64,000 bases of DNA from contig JAPTYK010000001.1 in assembly GCA_026913215.1 (NCBI GenBank), positions 1,922,001 through 1,986,000 on the forward strand, written 5' to 3'. Positions 49,833 to 63,268 of the stretch are shown here, in pieces (the first letter of the stretch is position 1; every line of letters begins with the position of its first letter). The DNA is from Streptomyces diastatochromogenes. GTDB taxonomy: Bacteria > Actinomycetota > Actinomycetes > Streptomycetales > Streptomycetaceae. The translations under genes were made by a program, and so were the position numbers. The notes beneath the pieces are model-generated. The model had not been told where the DNA came from. It saw nothing but the letters and a program-made list of their open reading frames with translations, and did not search any database.

Positions 49833-51261
49833 ATGGCACGGATTGTGGTGATCGGCGCGGGACTCGGCGCCATGGCGGCGGCGGCGCGGCTCGCGGTCGC
49901 CGGACACGCGGTGACGGTGTACGAGAAGACGTCGACGTACGGCGGCGCGGTCGGCCGCTTCGAGCGGGACGGCTTCGCCTTCGACACCGGTCCGGGCTGC
50001 TGCACCTGCCGGCCGTCTACCGGGACCTGTTCGTGAAGACCGGGAAGAAGCCGCTGGAGGAGTGCGTCGCGCTGACGCAGGTCGATCCGGCGGCCCGTCA
50101 CGTCTTCGCCGACGGAACCCGCGTCGACCTGCCGAACGCCTCCCGGGCCGGCACGGTCGACGCCCTGGACGCGGCGCTCGGCGCGGGCGCGGGCGCGCGC
50201 TGGGGCGACTTCCTGACGCGGGCCCGCGAGGCCTGGGACCGGACCCGGCGCCCGCTCCTGGAGGAGCCGCAGCCGGCCGACCGCAAGGCGCTGGCCCGCG
50301 AGCCGTACCCGGCGCCCAGGGCGGGCTTCCTGCGCCGCCCGACGACGAAGCTCGCCCAGGTGGGCGCGCGGGAGCTGCGCGACCCCCGGCTGGTCGCGCT
50401 CCTGGACTCCTACGCGGAGGCGTACGGGATCCCGGCGTCGGCCGCCCCGGCGTCGGCCGCCGTCCTGCCGTACATGGAGCAGACCTTCGGCAGCTGGTAC
50501 ACGGCCGGGGGCATCCGGGCGCTCGCGGACGCGGTGTACGAGCGGTGCCGGGAGCGGCGCGTGGAGTTCGTCTTCGACGCGCCCGTGGACGAGGTGCTGA
50601 CCGAGGCGGGCCGGGCCGTCGGGGTCCGGCTCGTCTCCGGCGACACGGTGGGGGCGGACCACGTGGTGGCGGGCGCGCCGGTGCCGTCCCTCTACCGCGA
50701 GCAGGTCCTCCCCTGGGAAAGCGGCGACGAGTGGCCGCCCTTCGCGCACGGGGCCACCGGGCGTCTGACGGTCCTGCTGGCCCTGCGCGGGGCCCGCGAG
50801 GAGGGGGCCGTGCACCGCACGGTCGTCCACGGGGACGGCGACCGGCCTACGGTGACCGTCCTGCGGCCCGACGACCCGGAGTTGCGGCCCGACGCGGAGC
50901 ACGAGTCGGTGACGGTCTCGGCGAGGGTGGACCTCGGCTCCGAGGAGGACCGGTCCGCCCTCGCCGACCGGATGGTCGAGGCCGCCGCCCGGGCGGTGCC
51001 GGGGCTCGCCGAGCGGCTGCTCTGGCGCGAGGTGCGCACCCGGAGCACGTCCGGGCCGCCACCGGTGCCGCCGAGATCCTCCCCGCGCTCGCGGACGCCG
51101 CCGGGACCCACCTCCCGGCGGCGAACGTCTCCCCCGTTCCCGGGCTGTACTTCGCGGGCGGCTGGTCGCACCCGGGCGGCGGCCTCGCCCACGCGGGCAT
51201 GTCGGGGGCGCTGGTGGCCGGACTCATCGTGGAGGGCGCGGACTTCCGCGGCTCCCGGTAG
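49833..51261 (+). CDS. FAD-dependent oxidoreductase, phytoene desaturase/amine oxidase-like (2 frameshifts)
   Basis: About 476 residues. The dinucleotide-binding start is ARIVVIGAGLGAMAAAARLA with VYEKTSTYGGAVGRF; FDTGPGLLHLPAVYRDLF follows once one base is restored near 50003. The middle domain contains SYAEAYGIPASAAPASAAVL and TAGGIRALADAVYERCRE, which match CrtI-type enzymes. One base is lost near 51050, then PVPGLYFAGGWSHPGGGLAH and AGMSGALVAGLIV close the FAD site. Related desaturases act on carotenoids, but no other carotenoid gene is near, so the substrate is open. It ends 20 bp before the convergent membrane-protein gene. Confidence 0.82.
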
Positions 51262-51280
51262 GCCCAGGGCCCGTCCGCCC

Positions 51281-52116
51281 CTACGCGCGGTACTGCTCGT
51301 CCGGGTGCGGCTGCTCGTAGCCGTACGGGGCCTGCGGCTGCTGCGGGGGTGGTCGGTGTCGCGCTGCTGCGGGACCCAGACGCCGCCGGGCGGGGTGTCG
51401 TAGGTGTACGAGGGGGCGTAGGGGTCGTTGTAGTACGAGCCGTACTGCTGGCCGTCGGTGCCGGGGCCGATGTACGGGTCGGAGTAGGCGGCGTACTGCT
51501 GCTGTCCGGCGGCGGTGCCGTAGTCGTAGGCCGGCTGCTGCTCGTAGCCGGGCTGCCCGTAGGAGGGCTGTTCGTGGCCGGGCTGCTGGTACCCGGACGC
51601 GTAGGGGTCGTACGGCGTCCCGTAGCCGGCGGCGTCCTGGGCGGTGGTGTCGTAGACCCCGTACCGGCCGGTGTCCTCGGGCATCGGCTGCGGCTCGTAG
51701 ACCGCGGTCGTCTCGGCGGCGGTCTCGGGGTGCGGCTCGTGAGCGGGCCCGTCCTCCGTGTCGTACGCGGAGTCCACGGTGTCGTACGAGAGCTCGGTGA
51801 CTTCGAGGGTGGCTCCGGCCCCGGCCGGCGGGGCGGCCTTGCGGCGGCGGCTCTCGCGGGGGCTCCCGCCGATCGCCCAGCCGGTGGAGAAGCCGCGGCG
51901 GAAGGAGAGCGTCACATAGGTCTGGCCGACGGCGAAGGCGACGGCCCCGGCGACGATGACGAGGACCGAGGGCAGCAGGACGCCCACGACGACGCCGAGG
52001 AAGCCGCCGAAGGCGAGCAGGCGCCAGCGCAGCCGCGCCTTGTACTGGAGGAGCACCTCCCCCAGCAGCCACAGCGCGACCACGCCGAACGCGATGTAGA
52101 GGACCGTCCACCCCAT
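51281..52116 (-). CDS. membrane protein with Tyr/Gln/Gly-rich tail (1 frameshift)
   Basis: About 278 residues. Two or three N-terminal TM segments (VLYIAFGVVALWLLGEVLL, LAFGGFLGVVVGVLLPSVLV) are followed by a long polar tail rich in Tyr, Gln, Pro and Gly (GYQQPGHEQPSYGQPGYEQQ, YAAYSDPYIGPGTDGQQYG), a prion-like composition. One base is lost near 51350, giving an end GYEQPHPDEQYRA. Not recognised as a named family; such tails can drive condensation or be phosphorylated on Tyr. It is downstream of metF on the same strand (54-bp gap) and may be cotranscribed with it. Confidence 0.72.
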
Positions 52117-52170
52117 GCCCCGCCGCCCCTCTCCGCGGTCACCGCCGCGGGTCGGGGCGGGTACGACCGG

Positions 52171-53088
52171 TCACGACTGCTGGTGCAGTCCGAGATTCTC
52201 GTAGATCTCGAGCGTCGCGGTGGAGCTGTTGAGCGTGATGAAGTGCAGTCCGGGGACACCCTCGGAGAGCAGACGCGCGCAGAACTCCGTCGCGAACTCG
52301 ATACCGATGGAGCGTACAGCGGCGGGATCGTCCTTGACGGCGAGGATGCGCTCTTTCACATCCGCGGGGAAGACGGCGTTGCTCAGCTGGGGCAGCCGGT
52401 CGAGCGTCTTCACGTTCACGACGGGCATGACCTCGGGGATGATCGGGGTCTCGCAGCCCGCCTTCTCCACGCTGTCGCGGAGCCGCAGGTAGTTCTCCGG
52501 GTCGAAGAACATCTGGGTGATCGCGTAGTCGGCGCCCGCGCGGCACTTGTCCACGAAGTGCCGGATGTCCGTGTCCCAGTCGGTGGAGCGGGGGTGCATC
52601 TCCGGGAAGGCGGCGACGCCGACGCAGAAGTCTCCCGACTCCTTGATCAGCCGGACGAGGTCGGCGGCGTACTTCACGCCCTCCGGGTGCTCGACCCACT
52701 CGCCCAGCGGGTCGCCCGGCGGGTCGCCGCGGACGGCGAGCATGTTCCGGATGCCCGCGTCGGCGTACTGGCCGAGGATGTTGCGCAGTTCGGCGACCGA
52801 GTGGTCGACGGCCGTGAGGTGGGCGACGGGGGTGAGCGTGGTGTCGGAGGCGATCTTCTGGGTGGCCTTGACGGTGCCGCCGCGGGTGGAGCCGCCGGCG
52901 CCGTAGGTCACGGAGACGAAGCTGGGTCCGACCGCCTCGACCCGGCGCATGGCGTTCCAGAGGACCTGCTCGCCCTTCTCGGTCCGGGGCGCGTAGAACT
53001 CGAAGGAGTACGACGTCTCACCGGCCGCGAGGATCTCGCGGACGGTGCGCGCACGGTCCGAGCGGACGGAAGCGGTACCAAGGGCCAT
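52171..53088 (-). CDS. metF: 5,10-methylenetetrahydrofolate reductase
   Basis: An intact 305-residue FAD enzyme that makes 5-methyl-THF for methionine synthesis. Visible signatures: [57 protein letters not shown], the barrel strand [15 protein letters not shown] and [19 protein letters not shown]. Length and order fit bacterial MetF. Preceded by thiE on the same strand (126-bp gap). Confidence 0.95.
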   Translation of the reverse strand: MALGTASVRSDRARTVREILAAGETSYSFEFYAPRTEKGEQVLWNAMRRVEAVGPSFVSVTYGAGGSTRGGTVKATQKIASDTTLTPVAHLTAVDHSVAELRNILGQYADAGIRNMLAVRGDPPGDPLGEWVEHPEGVKYAADLVRLIKESGDFCVGVAAFPEMHPRSTDWDTDIRHFVDKCRAGADYAITQMFFDPENYLRLRDSVEKAGCETPIIPEVMPVVNVKTLDRLPQLSNAVFPADVKERILAVKDDPAAVRSIGIEFATEFCARLLSEGVPGLHFITLNSSTATLEIYENLGLHQQS

Positions 53089-53214
53089 ACGGGCAGGTTA
53101 GACGGGGGGCGGGCGGCCGCGTAGACGGCGTCCGAGTAATGGACACCTTTTCGGACAACTTTCGGATGTGCGGTGCGCCACGCGGCGCGGCCCGAGCTCC
53201 CCTCCGGACCCGGG

Positions 53215-53865
53215 TCAGGCTTCGGCGCGCTCGCGGACGCGCTTGGCGAGGGCGGCCGCCGCGGCGGCCGGGTCGGCGGCCTCGGTGAGGGCGCGGACGA
53301 CGACGATCCGGCGGGCGCCCGCGTCCAGGACCTCGTCGAGGTTGGTCTCGTCGATGCCGCCGATGGCGAACCAGGGCCGGTCCTGGGCCAGCTCCGCCGC
53401 GTACCGCACGAGGCCGAGGCCCGGCGCGTACCGTCCGGGCTTGGTGGGGTGGGCCAGCAGGGGCCGGTGCAGAAGTAGTCCACGCCCGGCTCGGCGGCGG
53501 CGCGCCACCTCGCTCTCGGCGTGGCAGGAGCGGCCGATCAGCACCTCGTCGCCGAGGATCGCGCGGGCGGCGGGCACGGGCAGGTCGCCCTGGCCGAGGT
53601 GGAGGACGTCGGAGCCGATGGCGTGGGCGACGTCGGCCCGGTCGTTCACCGCGAGGAGCTTGCCGTGCCGGCGGGCGGCCTCGGCGAAGACGGCGAGGTG
53701 CTCCAGCTCCTCACCGGCCTCCATGCCCTTGTCGCGGAGCTGGACGACGTCCACGCCGGAGGAGAGCACGGCGTCGAGGAAGGCGGGCAGGTCGCCCTGG
53801 CGCTTCCGGGCGTCGGTGCACAGGTAGAGCCGGGCGTCGGCGAGCCGCTCACGAGGCGTGGACAT
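53215..53865 (-). CDS. thiE: thiamine-phosphate synthase (internal segment misread)
   Basis: 216 residues in an open frame. It condenses the thiazole and pyrimidine phosphates into thiamine monophosphate. N-terminal [59 protein letters not shown] and [13 protein letters not shown] are normal, as is the C-terminal [17 protein letters not shown]. Between them, at 53460-53520, the frame gives [17 protein letters not shown], which is not the ThiE loop. The alternative frame reads [13 protein letters not shown], so about three bases are missing and the losses cancel. ATG 53865. It is separate from the riboswitch-controlled thiO-S-G operon. Confidence 0.88.
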   Translation of the reverse strand: MSTPRERLADARLYLCTDARKRQGDLPAFLDAVLSSGVDVVQLRDKGMEAGEELEHLAVFAEAARRHGKLLAVNDRADVAHAIGSDVLHLGQGDLPVPAARAILGDEVLIGRSCHAESEVARRRRAGRGLLLHRPLLAHPTKPGRYAPGLGLVRYAAELAQDRPWFAIGGIDETNLDEVLDAGARRIVVVRALTEAADPAAAAAALAKRVRERAEA

Positions 53866-53892
53866 GGGTGGGTTCCCCCCGTTCGTGTCGCC

Positions 53893-53937
53893 GGTGCCCC
53901 GGCGGCCGGGCCGTGAGGGCCCGGCCGCCGCGGCACC
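53893..53937. terminator. long GC hairpin between the Rv2175c-like gene and thiE
   Basis: A 20-bp stem with one mismatch: GGTGCCCCGGCGGCCGGGCC (53893-53912) against GGCCCGGCCGCCGCGGCACC (53918-53937), loop GTGAG. It ends the upstream minus-strand transcript, so thiE needs its own promoter. Confidence 0.7.
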
Positions 53938-53966
53938 CGCGGTGGTGTCTTCGGTGGCTGCGCGCG

Positions 53967-55593
<1,627 letters not shown>

Positions 55594-55671
55594 TTACGTA
55601 TCTGACGGTCCGTCAGGAAGGGAGGGGTCTGTGGCCCCCCGGAGACGCGGGCTAGTCTGGCGGACGTAAAG

Positions 55672-55765
55672 CACTCGCGGGAGCCCGGACGACCGGGCTG
55701 AGAGGGAGGCTGGGACGGCCTCCGACCGTACGAACCTGATCCGGGTCATGCCGGCGAAGGGAGGG
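55672..55765 (+). promoter_or_regulatory. TPP (THI-box) riboswitch
   Basis: The conserved cores are present: GGGCTGAGAGGGAGG (CTGAGA at 55698-55703) and CGAACCTGATCCGGGTCATG, then CCGGCGAAGGGAG. It lies just upstream of thiO. The ribosome site (GAAGGGAGGGG, 55756-55765) merges with the 3' edge of the aptamer, and GGGC/GCCC can form a small hairpin before the ATG at 55777. This suggests control of translation initiation by thiamine pyrophosphate. Confidence 0.93.
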
Positions 55766-55776
55766 GCTGGACGCCC

Positions 55777-56938
55777 ATGCGTTCTTCCGATGTCCTGAGG
55801 TCCGACGTCCTCGTGGTCGGGGCGGCATCATCGGCCTGGTCACGGCCTGGCGGGCCGCGCAGCGCGGACTGCGCACCGCCGTCGTCGACCCGGACCCGGG
55901 CGGCGGGGCCGCGCGGGTCGCGGCCGGGATGCTCGCCGCCGTCACCGAACTCCACTACGGCGAGGAGACCCTGCTCGGGCTCAACCTCGCCTCCGCGGCG
56001 CGCTATCCCGCCTTCGTCGCCGAACTGGAGGAAGCCGCCGGCCACGACGTCGGCTACCGCGCCTGCGGCACCCTCGCCGTCGCCCTCGACGCCGACGACC
56101 GGGCCCACCTGCGCGAACTGCACGCCCTGCAGACCCGCTGCGGGCTCGTCTCCGAGTGGCTCAGCGGCCGCGAGTGCCGCCGCCTCGAACCGATGCTGGC
56201 GCCCGGCGTCCGGGGCGGACTGCGGGTCGACGGGGACCACCAGGTCGACCCGCGCCGCCTGGCCGCCGCGCTGGTGACGGCCTGCGAGCGGGCCGGGTGG
56301 TCTTCCACCGGGCCCTCGCGGAGCGCCTGGCGGTCGTCCGCGACCGGGCCCGCGGGTCCTCCTCCCCGGCGGCGAGGAGCTCACGGCCGATCAGGTCGTG
56401 CTCGCCGCCGGCAGCCTCAGCGGCCGCCTCGCGGGCGTCCCCGACGAGGTCCTGCCCCGGTCCGCCCGGTGAAGGGCCAGGTCCTGCGGCTGCGGATCCC
56501 CGCCCCGTACGCCCCTTCCTCTCCCGCACCGTCCGGGCCGTCGTCCGCGGCAGCCACGTCTACCTGGTGCCCCGCGAGAACGGCGAGCTCGTCGTCGGCG
56601 CCACCAGCGAGGAACTGGGCTGGGACACCACGGTGACGGCGGGCGGGGTGTACGAACTCCTCCGCGACGCCCACGAGCTGGTCCCCGGCCTCACCGAGCT
56701 GCCGCTCACCGAGACGCGCGCCGGACTGCGCCCCGGCTCCCCCGACAACGCCCCGCTGCTCGGCCCCACCGCCCTGCCCGGCCTCCACCTGGCCACCGGC
56801 CACTACCGCAACGGGGTGCTGCTCACCCCGTCACCGGCGACGTCATGGCGGAGGCCCTCACCACGGGCGCCCTCCCCGACGAGGCGCGCCCCTTCACCCC
56901 CGCCGTTTCTCCCCGTACGTCAGGAGCAGCCCGCATGA
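55777..56938 (+). CDS. thiO: glycine oxidase ThiO (about 8 missing bases)
   Basis: About 389 residues. FAD-binding start SSDVLRSDVLVVGGGIIGLV (one base restored near 55823), RVAAGMLAAVTELHYGEETL, then LVSEWLSGRECRRLEPMLAP and GGLRVDGDHQVDPRRLAAAL. Further losses near 56298, 56350, 56460, 56515, 56828 and 56895-56905. C-terminal PRENGELVVGATSEELGWDT, TRAGLRPGSPDNAPLLGP and TGHYRNGVLLTP are typical. It oxidises glycine to the imine used for the thiazole ring. First gene behind the TPP riboswitch; its stop overlaps the thiS start (ATGA). Confidence 0.88.
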
Positions 56939-57134
56939 ACGTGTCCGTGAACGGAGAGCCCCGGGTCCTGACGGGCCCCTCTCCCTCGACGCCCTCGTCG
57001 CGACCCTCACCACGGCCCCGTCCGGGGTCGCCGCGGCGCTCAACGAGACGGTCGTCCCGCGCGGCGAGTGGGCCACGACGGTGCTCGGCGAGGGCGACCG
57101 GGTGGAAGTCCTCACGGCCGTGCAGGGAGGCTGA
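56935..57134 (+). CDS. thiS: sulfur carrier protein ThiS (1 frameshift)
   Basis: A 66-residue ubiquitin-like protein. It reads MNVSVNGEPRVLTGP, then with one C restored near 56982, LSLDALVATLTT, GVAAALNETVVPRGEWATTV and VEVLTAVQGG. The C-terminal Gly-Gly is the site adenylated and thiocarboxylated to deliver sulfur to the thiazole. ATG overlaps the thiO stop and the gene ends three bases before thiG. Confidence 0.9.
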
Positions 57135-59903
<2,769 letters not shown>

Positions 59904-59909
59904 AAACTC

Positions 59910-60770
59910 ATGCGCAACCCCGTCGGCGGCCATGTCCCCGTGGCCGGCGGCCTCGCCACCGTCGGCCTCGGCTACGCCCGCGAGCTCGCCGCCGAGACCG
60001 TGCAGGTCTTCGTCGCCAACCCGCGCGGCTGGGCGACCCCGGTCGGCAACCCGGCCCAGGACGAGCGGTTCCGGGCCGAGTGCGAGGCCGCGTCGATCTC
60101 GGCCTGGGTGCACGCCCCGTACCTGATCAACTTCGGCTCCCACACCGAGGCCACGGTGGAGAAGTCGGTGGAGTCGCTGCGGCACTCGCTGCGCCGGGCC
60201 CGGGAGATCGGCGCGAAGGGCGTCGTCGTGCACACCGGCTCGGCGACCGGCGGCCGCCCCCGCGAGGTGGCCCTCGCCCAGGTGCGGGAGCGGATGCTGC
60301 CGCTCCTCGACGAGCTGACGCACGAGGACGACCCGGACCTCCTCCTGGAGTCGACGGCGGGCCAGGGCTTCTCGCTCTGCTCGCGGACCTGGGACTTCGG
60401 CCCGTACTTCGACGCGCTCGACCGCCACCCCAAGCTGGGCGTCTGCCTCGACACCTGCCACATCTTCGCCGCCGGACACGACCTGGCGGGCCCGCACGGC
60501 GCGGCGCGGACCCTCGACCTGCTGGTGGAGACGGTCGGCGAGGGCCGGCTGAAGCTGATCCACGCCAACGACTCGAAGGACGTGGTGGGCGCGCACAAGG
60601 ACCGCCACGCGAACATCGGCGCCGGTCACATCGGCGAGGAGGCCTTCCTCGATCTCCTGCGCCACCCGGCCACCGAGAACGTGCCGCTGATCATCGAGAC
60701 CCCGGGCGGCAAGGAAGGACACGTGGCCGACATCGAGCTCCTGAAGAAGCTCCGCGAGCGCCGAGGATGA
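59910..60770 (+). CDS. nfo: endonuclease IV (deoxyribonuclease IV)
   Basis: An intact 286-residue AP endonuclease of the xylose-isomerase-like TIM-barrel type. VWHAPYL is represented by AWVHAPYLINFGSHTEA; other zinc-ligand loops are GVVVHTGSATGG, LLLESTAGQGFSLCS, GVCLDTCHIFAAGHD, LKLIHANDSKDVVGAHKDRH and LIIETPGG. It cuts at abasic sites and at 3'-blocked ends in base-excision repair. ATG 59910 is seven bases after the kinase stop, so it may be cotranscribed. Confidence 0.94.
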   Translation: MRNPVGGHVPVAGGLATVGLGYARELAAETVQVFVANPRGWATPVGNPAQDERFRAECEAASISAWVHAPYLINFGSHTEATVEKSVESLRHSLRRAREIGAKGVVVHTGSATGGRPREVALAQVRERMLPLLDELTHEDDPDLLLESTAGQGFSLCSRTWDFGPYFDALDRHPKLGVCLDTCHIFAAGHDLAGPHGAARTLDLLVETVGEGRLKLIHANDSKDVVGAHKDRHANIGAGHIGEEAFLDLLRHPATENVPLIIETPGGKEGHVADIELLKKLRERRG

Positions 60771-60786
60771 TCATTTCCCTTGAGGA

Positions 60787-60802
60787 ATACCCTAGGGGGT
60801 AT
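60787..60802. promoter_or_regulatory. CsoR-type copper operator candidate
   Basis: ATACCCTAGGGGGTAT, a near-palindrome that matches the ATACCC...GGGTAT class bound by Cu(I)-sensing CsoR repressors. It overlaps a possible -10 (TATACG, 60800-60805) and TTGAGG (60780-60785). The ATG at 60813 follows by about eight bases, so a leaderless message is possible. The C arm may be short by one or two bases given the sequence errors in this window. Confidence 0.65.
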
Positions 60803-60812
60803 ACGGTTCCTG

Positions 60813-61514
60813 ATGACGACAGAACCGCGTACCCGAGGCTGGGGGCACCTCATGCAGCACGAAGCGCACGCACACCACGACCATTCCGGCCACGAGGGGC
60901 ACCAGGGGCACGAGGGCCACGAAGGACACGGCGGCCACGCAGGGCACGAGGGTCACCACGACCACGCCGGCCACCAGGGTCACGAAGGCCACCACGCCGG
61001 GCACGACTCCCACGCCGGTCACGACGCTCACACCGGCCACGACGCCCACGCCGGGCACCACCACACCCCCGGTGGCACCGTCTCCTGGTCCATGGCCGCC
61101 CAGGCCACGCTGCACTGCCTCACCGGCTGCGCCATCGGCGAGATCCTCGGCATGATCGTCGGGACCGCGTTCGGCTGGAACAACATGCAGACGATGATCC
61201 TCGCGATCATCCTGGCGTTCTTCTTCGGCTACGCGCTCACCCTGCGCGGCATCCTCGCCGCCGGCGTCGACTTCAAGACGGCCTTCAAGGTCGCCCTCGC
61301 CGCTGACACCCTCTCCATCGCCGTGATGGAGCTCATCGACAACGGCGTCATCGCCCTCTGGCCCGGCGCCATGGACGCACACCTCGACGAGCCGCTGTTC
61401 TGGATCGTCCTGGCCATCTCGCTCGCCGTCGCCTTCGTGCTCACCACGCCGGTCAACAAGTGGATGATCGGCCGCGGCAAGGGCCACGCGGTGGTCCACC
61501 AGTACCACCACTGA
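60813..61514 (+). CDS. DUF4396 membrane protein with histidine-rich N-terminus
   Basis: 233 residues, intact. About 50 N-terminal residues are His/Gly/Asp repeats (HHDHSGHEGHQGHEGHEGHG, GHDSHAGHDAHTGHDAHAGH), a likely metal-binding tail. DUF4396 membrane domain: SMAAQATLHCLTGCAIGEIL, GMIVGTAFGWNN, ILAIILAFFFGYALTLRGIL, WIVLAISLAVAFVLTTPV. A TLHCLTGCAIGE pair of Cys could also bind metal. Start: ATG 60813 if leaderless from the CsoR-like promoter; ATG 60852 (MQHEAHAHHD) with GGGGG upstream is the alternative. The operator suggests copper regulation. Confidence 0.85.
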   Translation: MTTEPRTRGWGHLMQHEAHAHHDHSGHEGHQGHEGHEGHGGHAGHEGHHDHAGHQGHEGHHAGHDSHAGHDAHTGHDAHAGHHHTPGGTVSWSMAAQATLHCLTGCAIGEILGMIVGTAFGWNNMQTMILAIILAFFFGYALTLRGILAAGVDFKTAFKVALAADTLSIAVMELIDNGVIALWPGAMDAHLDEPLFWIVLAISLAVAFVLTTPVNKWMIGRGKGHAVVHQYHH

Positions 61515-61575
61515 GCAGCACCACCACCGAGGAACCGCCGCACCGCCGCACCACCACCGGGACGGTCCGGAGCCG

Positions 61576-62240
61576 CTACAGCTCCGGGCCGTCTCCCGGT
61601 TCCTCCTGGTACGAGTAGCGCTGCTCCGTCCACGGGTCACCGAGGTTGTGGTAGCCGCGCTCCTCCCAGAAGCCCCGGCGGTCGGCCGCCATGTACTCCA
61701 CGCCCCGGACCCACTTGGGGCCCTTCCAGGCGTACAGGTGCGGGACGACGAGCCGCAGCGGGAAGCCGTGCTCGGCGGTGAGCAGCTCCCCGTCCTTGTG
61801 AGTGGCGAAGATCGTGCCGTCCGCGGCGAAGTCGGAGAGCCGCATGTTGGCGCTGTAGCCGTACTCGGCCCAGACCATCACATGGGTGACGTGGGGCGCG
61901 GGCGGGCGAGCTCCAGGACCGTGCGGGCGGGGACACCGCCCCATTCGGCCCCGAGCATGCTGAATTTCGTGACGCAGTGCAGATCGGCCAGGACCGTGGA
62001 GAACGGGAGGGCCGAGAACTCCTCGTGGTTCCAGCAGCGCTTGTCGCCGTCGGCCGTCGCCCCGAAGACGCGGAACTCCCAGCGGTCCGGCTTGAACTTG
62101 GGGACGGGCCCGTAATGGGTGACCGGCCAGCCGCGCTGGATCCGCTGCCCCGGCGGAAGATCCGACGAAAGGTCCGGCGAACGATCCGGCTGACCCGCTT
62201 CCCGGTGTACTCCGCTCTCCGGCTGACCCATGTCCTCCAT
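61576..62240 (-). CDS. sulfite oxidase-like molybdopterin oxidoreductase (1 frameshift)
   Basis: About 221 residues after one base is restored near 61905. Moco domain: HYGPVPKFKPDRWEFRVFGA, SALPFSTVLADLHCVTKFSM, where the Cys in LHCVTKFS is the molybdenum ligand, then HVTHVMVWAEYGYSANMRLS and AEHGFPLRLVVPHLYAWKGP with KWVRGVEYMAADRRGFWEER. No Tat signal, so cytoplasmic. Family members include SUOX-fold (YedY-like) proteins of unknown substrate. ATG 62240 or 62231 could be the start; neither has an ideal ribosome site. Confidence 0.85.
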
Positions 62241-62408
62241 GGTGACAGACGGCGAGGGGTGGTCATGACCAGGCGACCACCGGGGCGGCTCGATTGGGGC
62301 AACTCCCACTAAGCCTGCACTTACTGGACGCCCCCATGCGGGGTGCGAGGATGCGGCCATCCCGCCCGGTGACGGGGTGGACACGTAGCGTGGAAGGATC
62401 CTGAAGCG

Positions 62409-62885
62409 ATGCAGGGCGACCCCGAGGTCCTCGAGTTCCTCAACGAGCAGCTGACCGGCGAGCTGACGGCCATCAACCAGTACTGGCTGCACTACCGCAT
62501 CCAGGACAACAAGGGGTGGACGAAGCTCGCCAAGTACACCCGCGAAGAGTCCATCGACGAGATGAAGCACGCGGACAAGCTGACCGAGCGCATCCTGATG
62601 CTCGACGGCCTGCCCAACTACCAGCGGCTCTTCCACGTGCGGGTCGGTCAGACGATCACCGAGATGTTCCAGGCGGACCGCCAGGTCGAGGTGGAGGCGA
62701 TCGACCGCCTCAAGCGCGGGATCGAGGTCATGCGCGCCAAGGGGGACGTCACGTCCGCCAACCTCTTCGAGGAGATCCTCGCCGACGAGGAGCACCACAT
62801 CGACTACCTGGACACGCAGCTGGAGCTGATCGAGTCCCTGGGCGAGGCGCTGTACATCTCGACGCTGATCGAGCAGCCCAGCTGA
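62409..62885 (+). CDS. bfr: bacterioferritin
   Basis: An intact 158-residue heme ferritin that forms a 24-mer iron store. The full dinuclear ferroxidase set is present: Glu18, Glu51, His54, Glu94, Glu127 and His130. The heme ligand is Met52 (DEMKHADKLTE). Convergent with bfd; only 13 bp separate the two stop codons. No classical iron box is evident just upstream of this gene. Confidence 0.96.
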   Translation: MQGDPEVLEFLNEQLTGELTAINQYWLHYRIQDNKGWTKLAKYTREESIDEMKHADKLTERILMLDGLPNYQRLFHVRVGQTITEMFQADRQVEVEAIDRLKRGIEVMRAKGDVTSANLFEEILADEEHHIDYLDTQLELIESLGEALYISTLIEQPS

Positions 62886-62898
62886 GGACCTTAAGTCC

Positions 62899-63138
62899 CT
62901 ACGCCGCTTCCCGGAGCTCCGCGACCGCCTCCGTCGCCAGGGCGGGCATGCCCTGGTCCACGAGCTCGCGTCGCGGGCAGTTGCCGCGCCCGAGAATGGC
63001 CTGAATGCGACGGACGCAGGAGCCGCAGTCCGTGCCGGCCTTGCAGGCGGAGGCGATCTGGCGCGGCGTGCAGGCGCCCGCGTCCGCGTGCTCCTTGACC
63101 TGCTTCTCCGTGACACCGAAGCATGAGCAGACGTACAC
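62899..63138 (-). CDS. bfd: bacterioferritin-associated ferredoxin
   Basis: A 79-residue [2Fe-2S] protein that donates electrons to bacterioferritin for iron release. With GTG 63138 as start (GGAGG eight bases upstream) it begins VYVCSCFGVTEKQVKEHADA and the cluster ligands are Cys4, Cys6, Cys38 and Cys41 (TDCGSC), the same numbering as E. coli Bfd. An earlier GTG (63147) sits on the ribosome site and is unlikely. An iron box lies 26 bp upstream. Confidence 0.92.
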   Translation of the reverse strand: MYVCSCFGVTEKQVKEHADAGACTPRQIASACKAGTDCGSCVRRIQAILGRGNCPRRELVDQGMPALATEAVAELREAA

Positions 63139-63163
63139 GCGGTTCACCTCCCGCCGAGATCGT

Positions 63164-63182
63164 TAAGGCTAACCTAACCTTA
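63164..63182. promoter_or_regulatory. iron box (DmdR1/IdeR/DtxR type) upstream of bfd
   Basis: TAAGGCTAACCTAACCTTA (63164-63182) agrees at 15 of 19 positions with the DtxR-family consensus by my hand alignment. It lies 26 bp upstream of the bfd start on the minus strand, over the expected promoter, so bfd should be repressed by iron-loaded DmdR1. Confidence 0.75.
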
Positions 63183-63219
63183 CCCGGCACTCCGGAGGCG
63201 CAAAAGCCTCTGATACGAC

Positions 63220-63253
63220 GATGGGGCACGGATCACAGGATCCGTGCCCCATC
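63220..63253. terminator. hairpin between the DAHP synthase gene and bfd
   Basis: GATGGGGCACGGATC (63220-63234) and GATCCGTGCCCCATC (63239-63253) form a perfect 15-bp stem around ACAG. It lies 16 bp downstream of the minus-strand aroH-type stop (63269) and ends that transcript. Confidence 0.8.
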
Positions 63254-63268
63254 TCCGTAGGAAGCTCC

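Noticed and set aside
60860..61070. A CRISPR-like or satellite repeat
   Set aside because: The GGCCAC/GGGCAC repetition is codon-level His-Gly repetition inside the DUF4396 gene, with no constant spacers.
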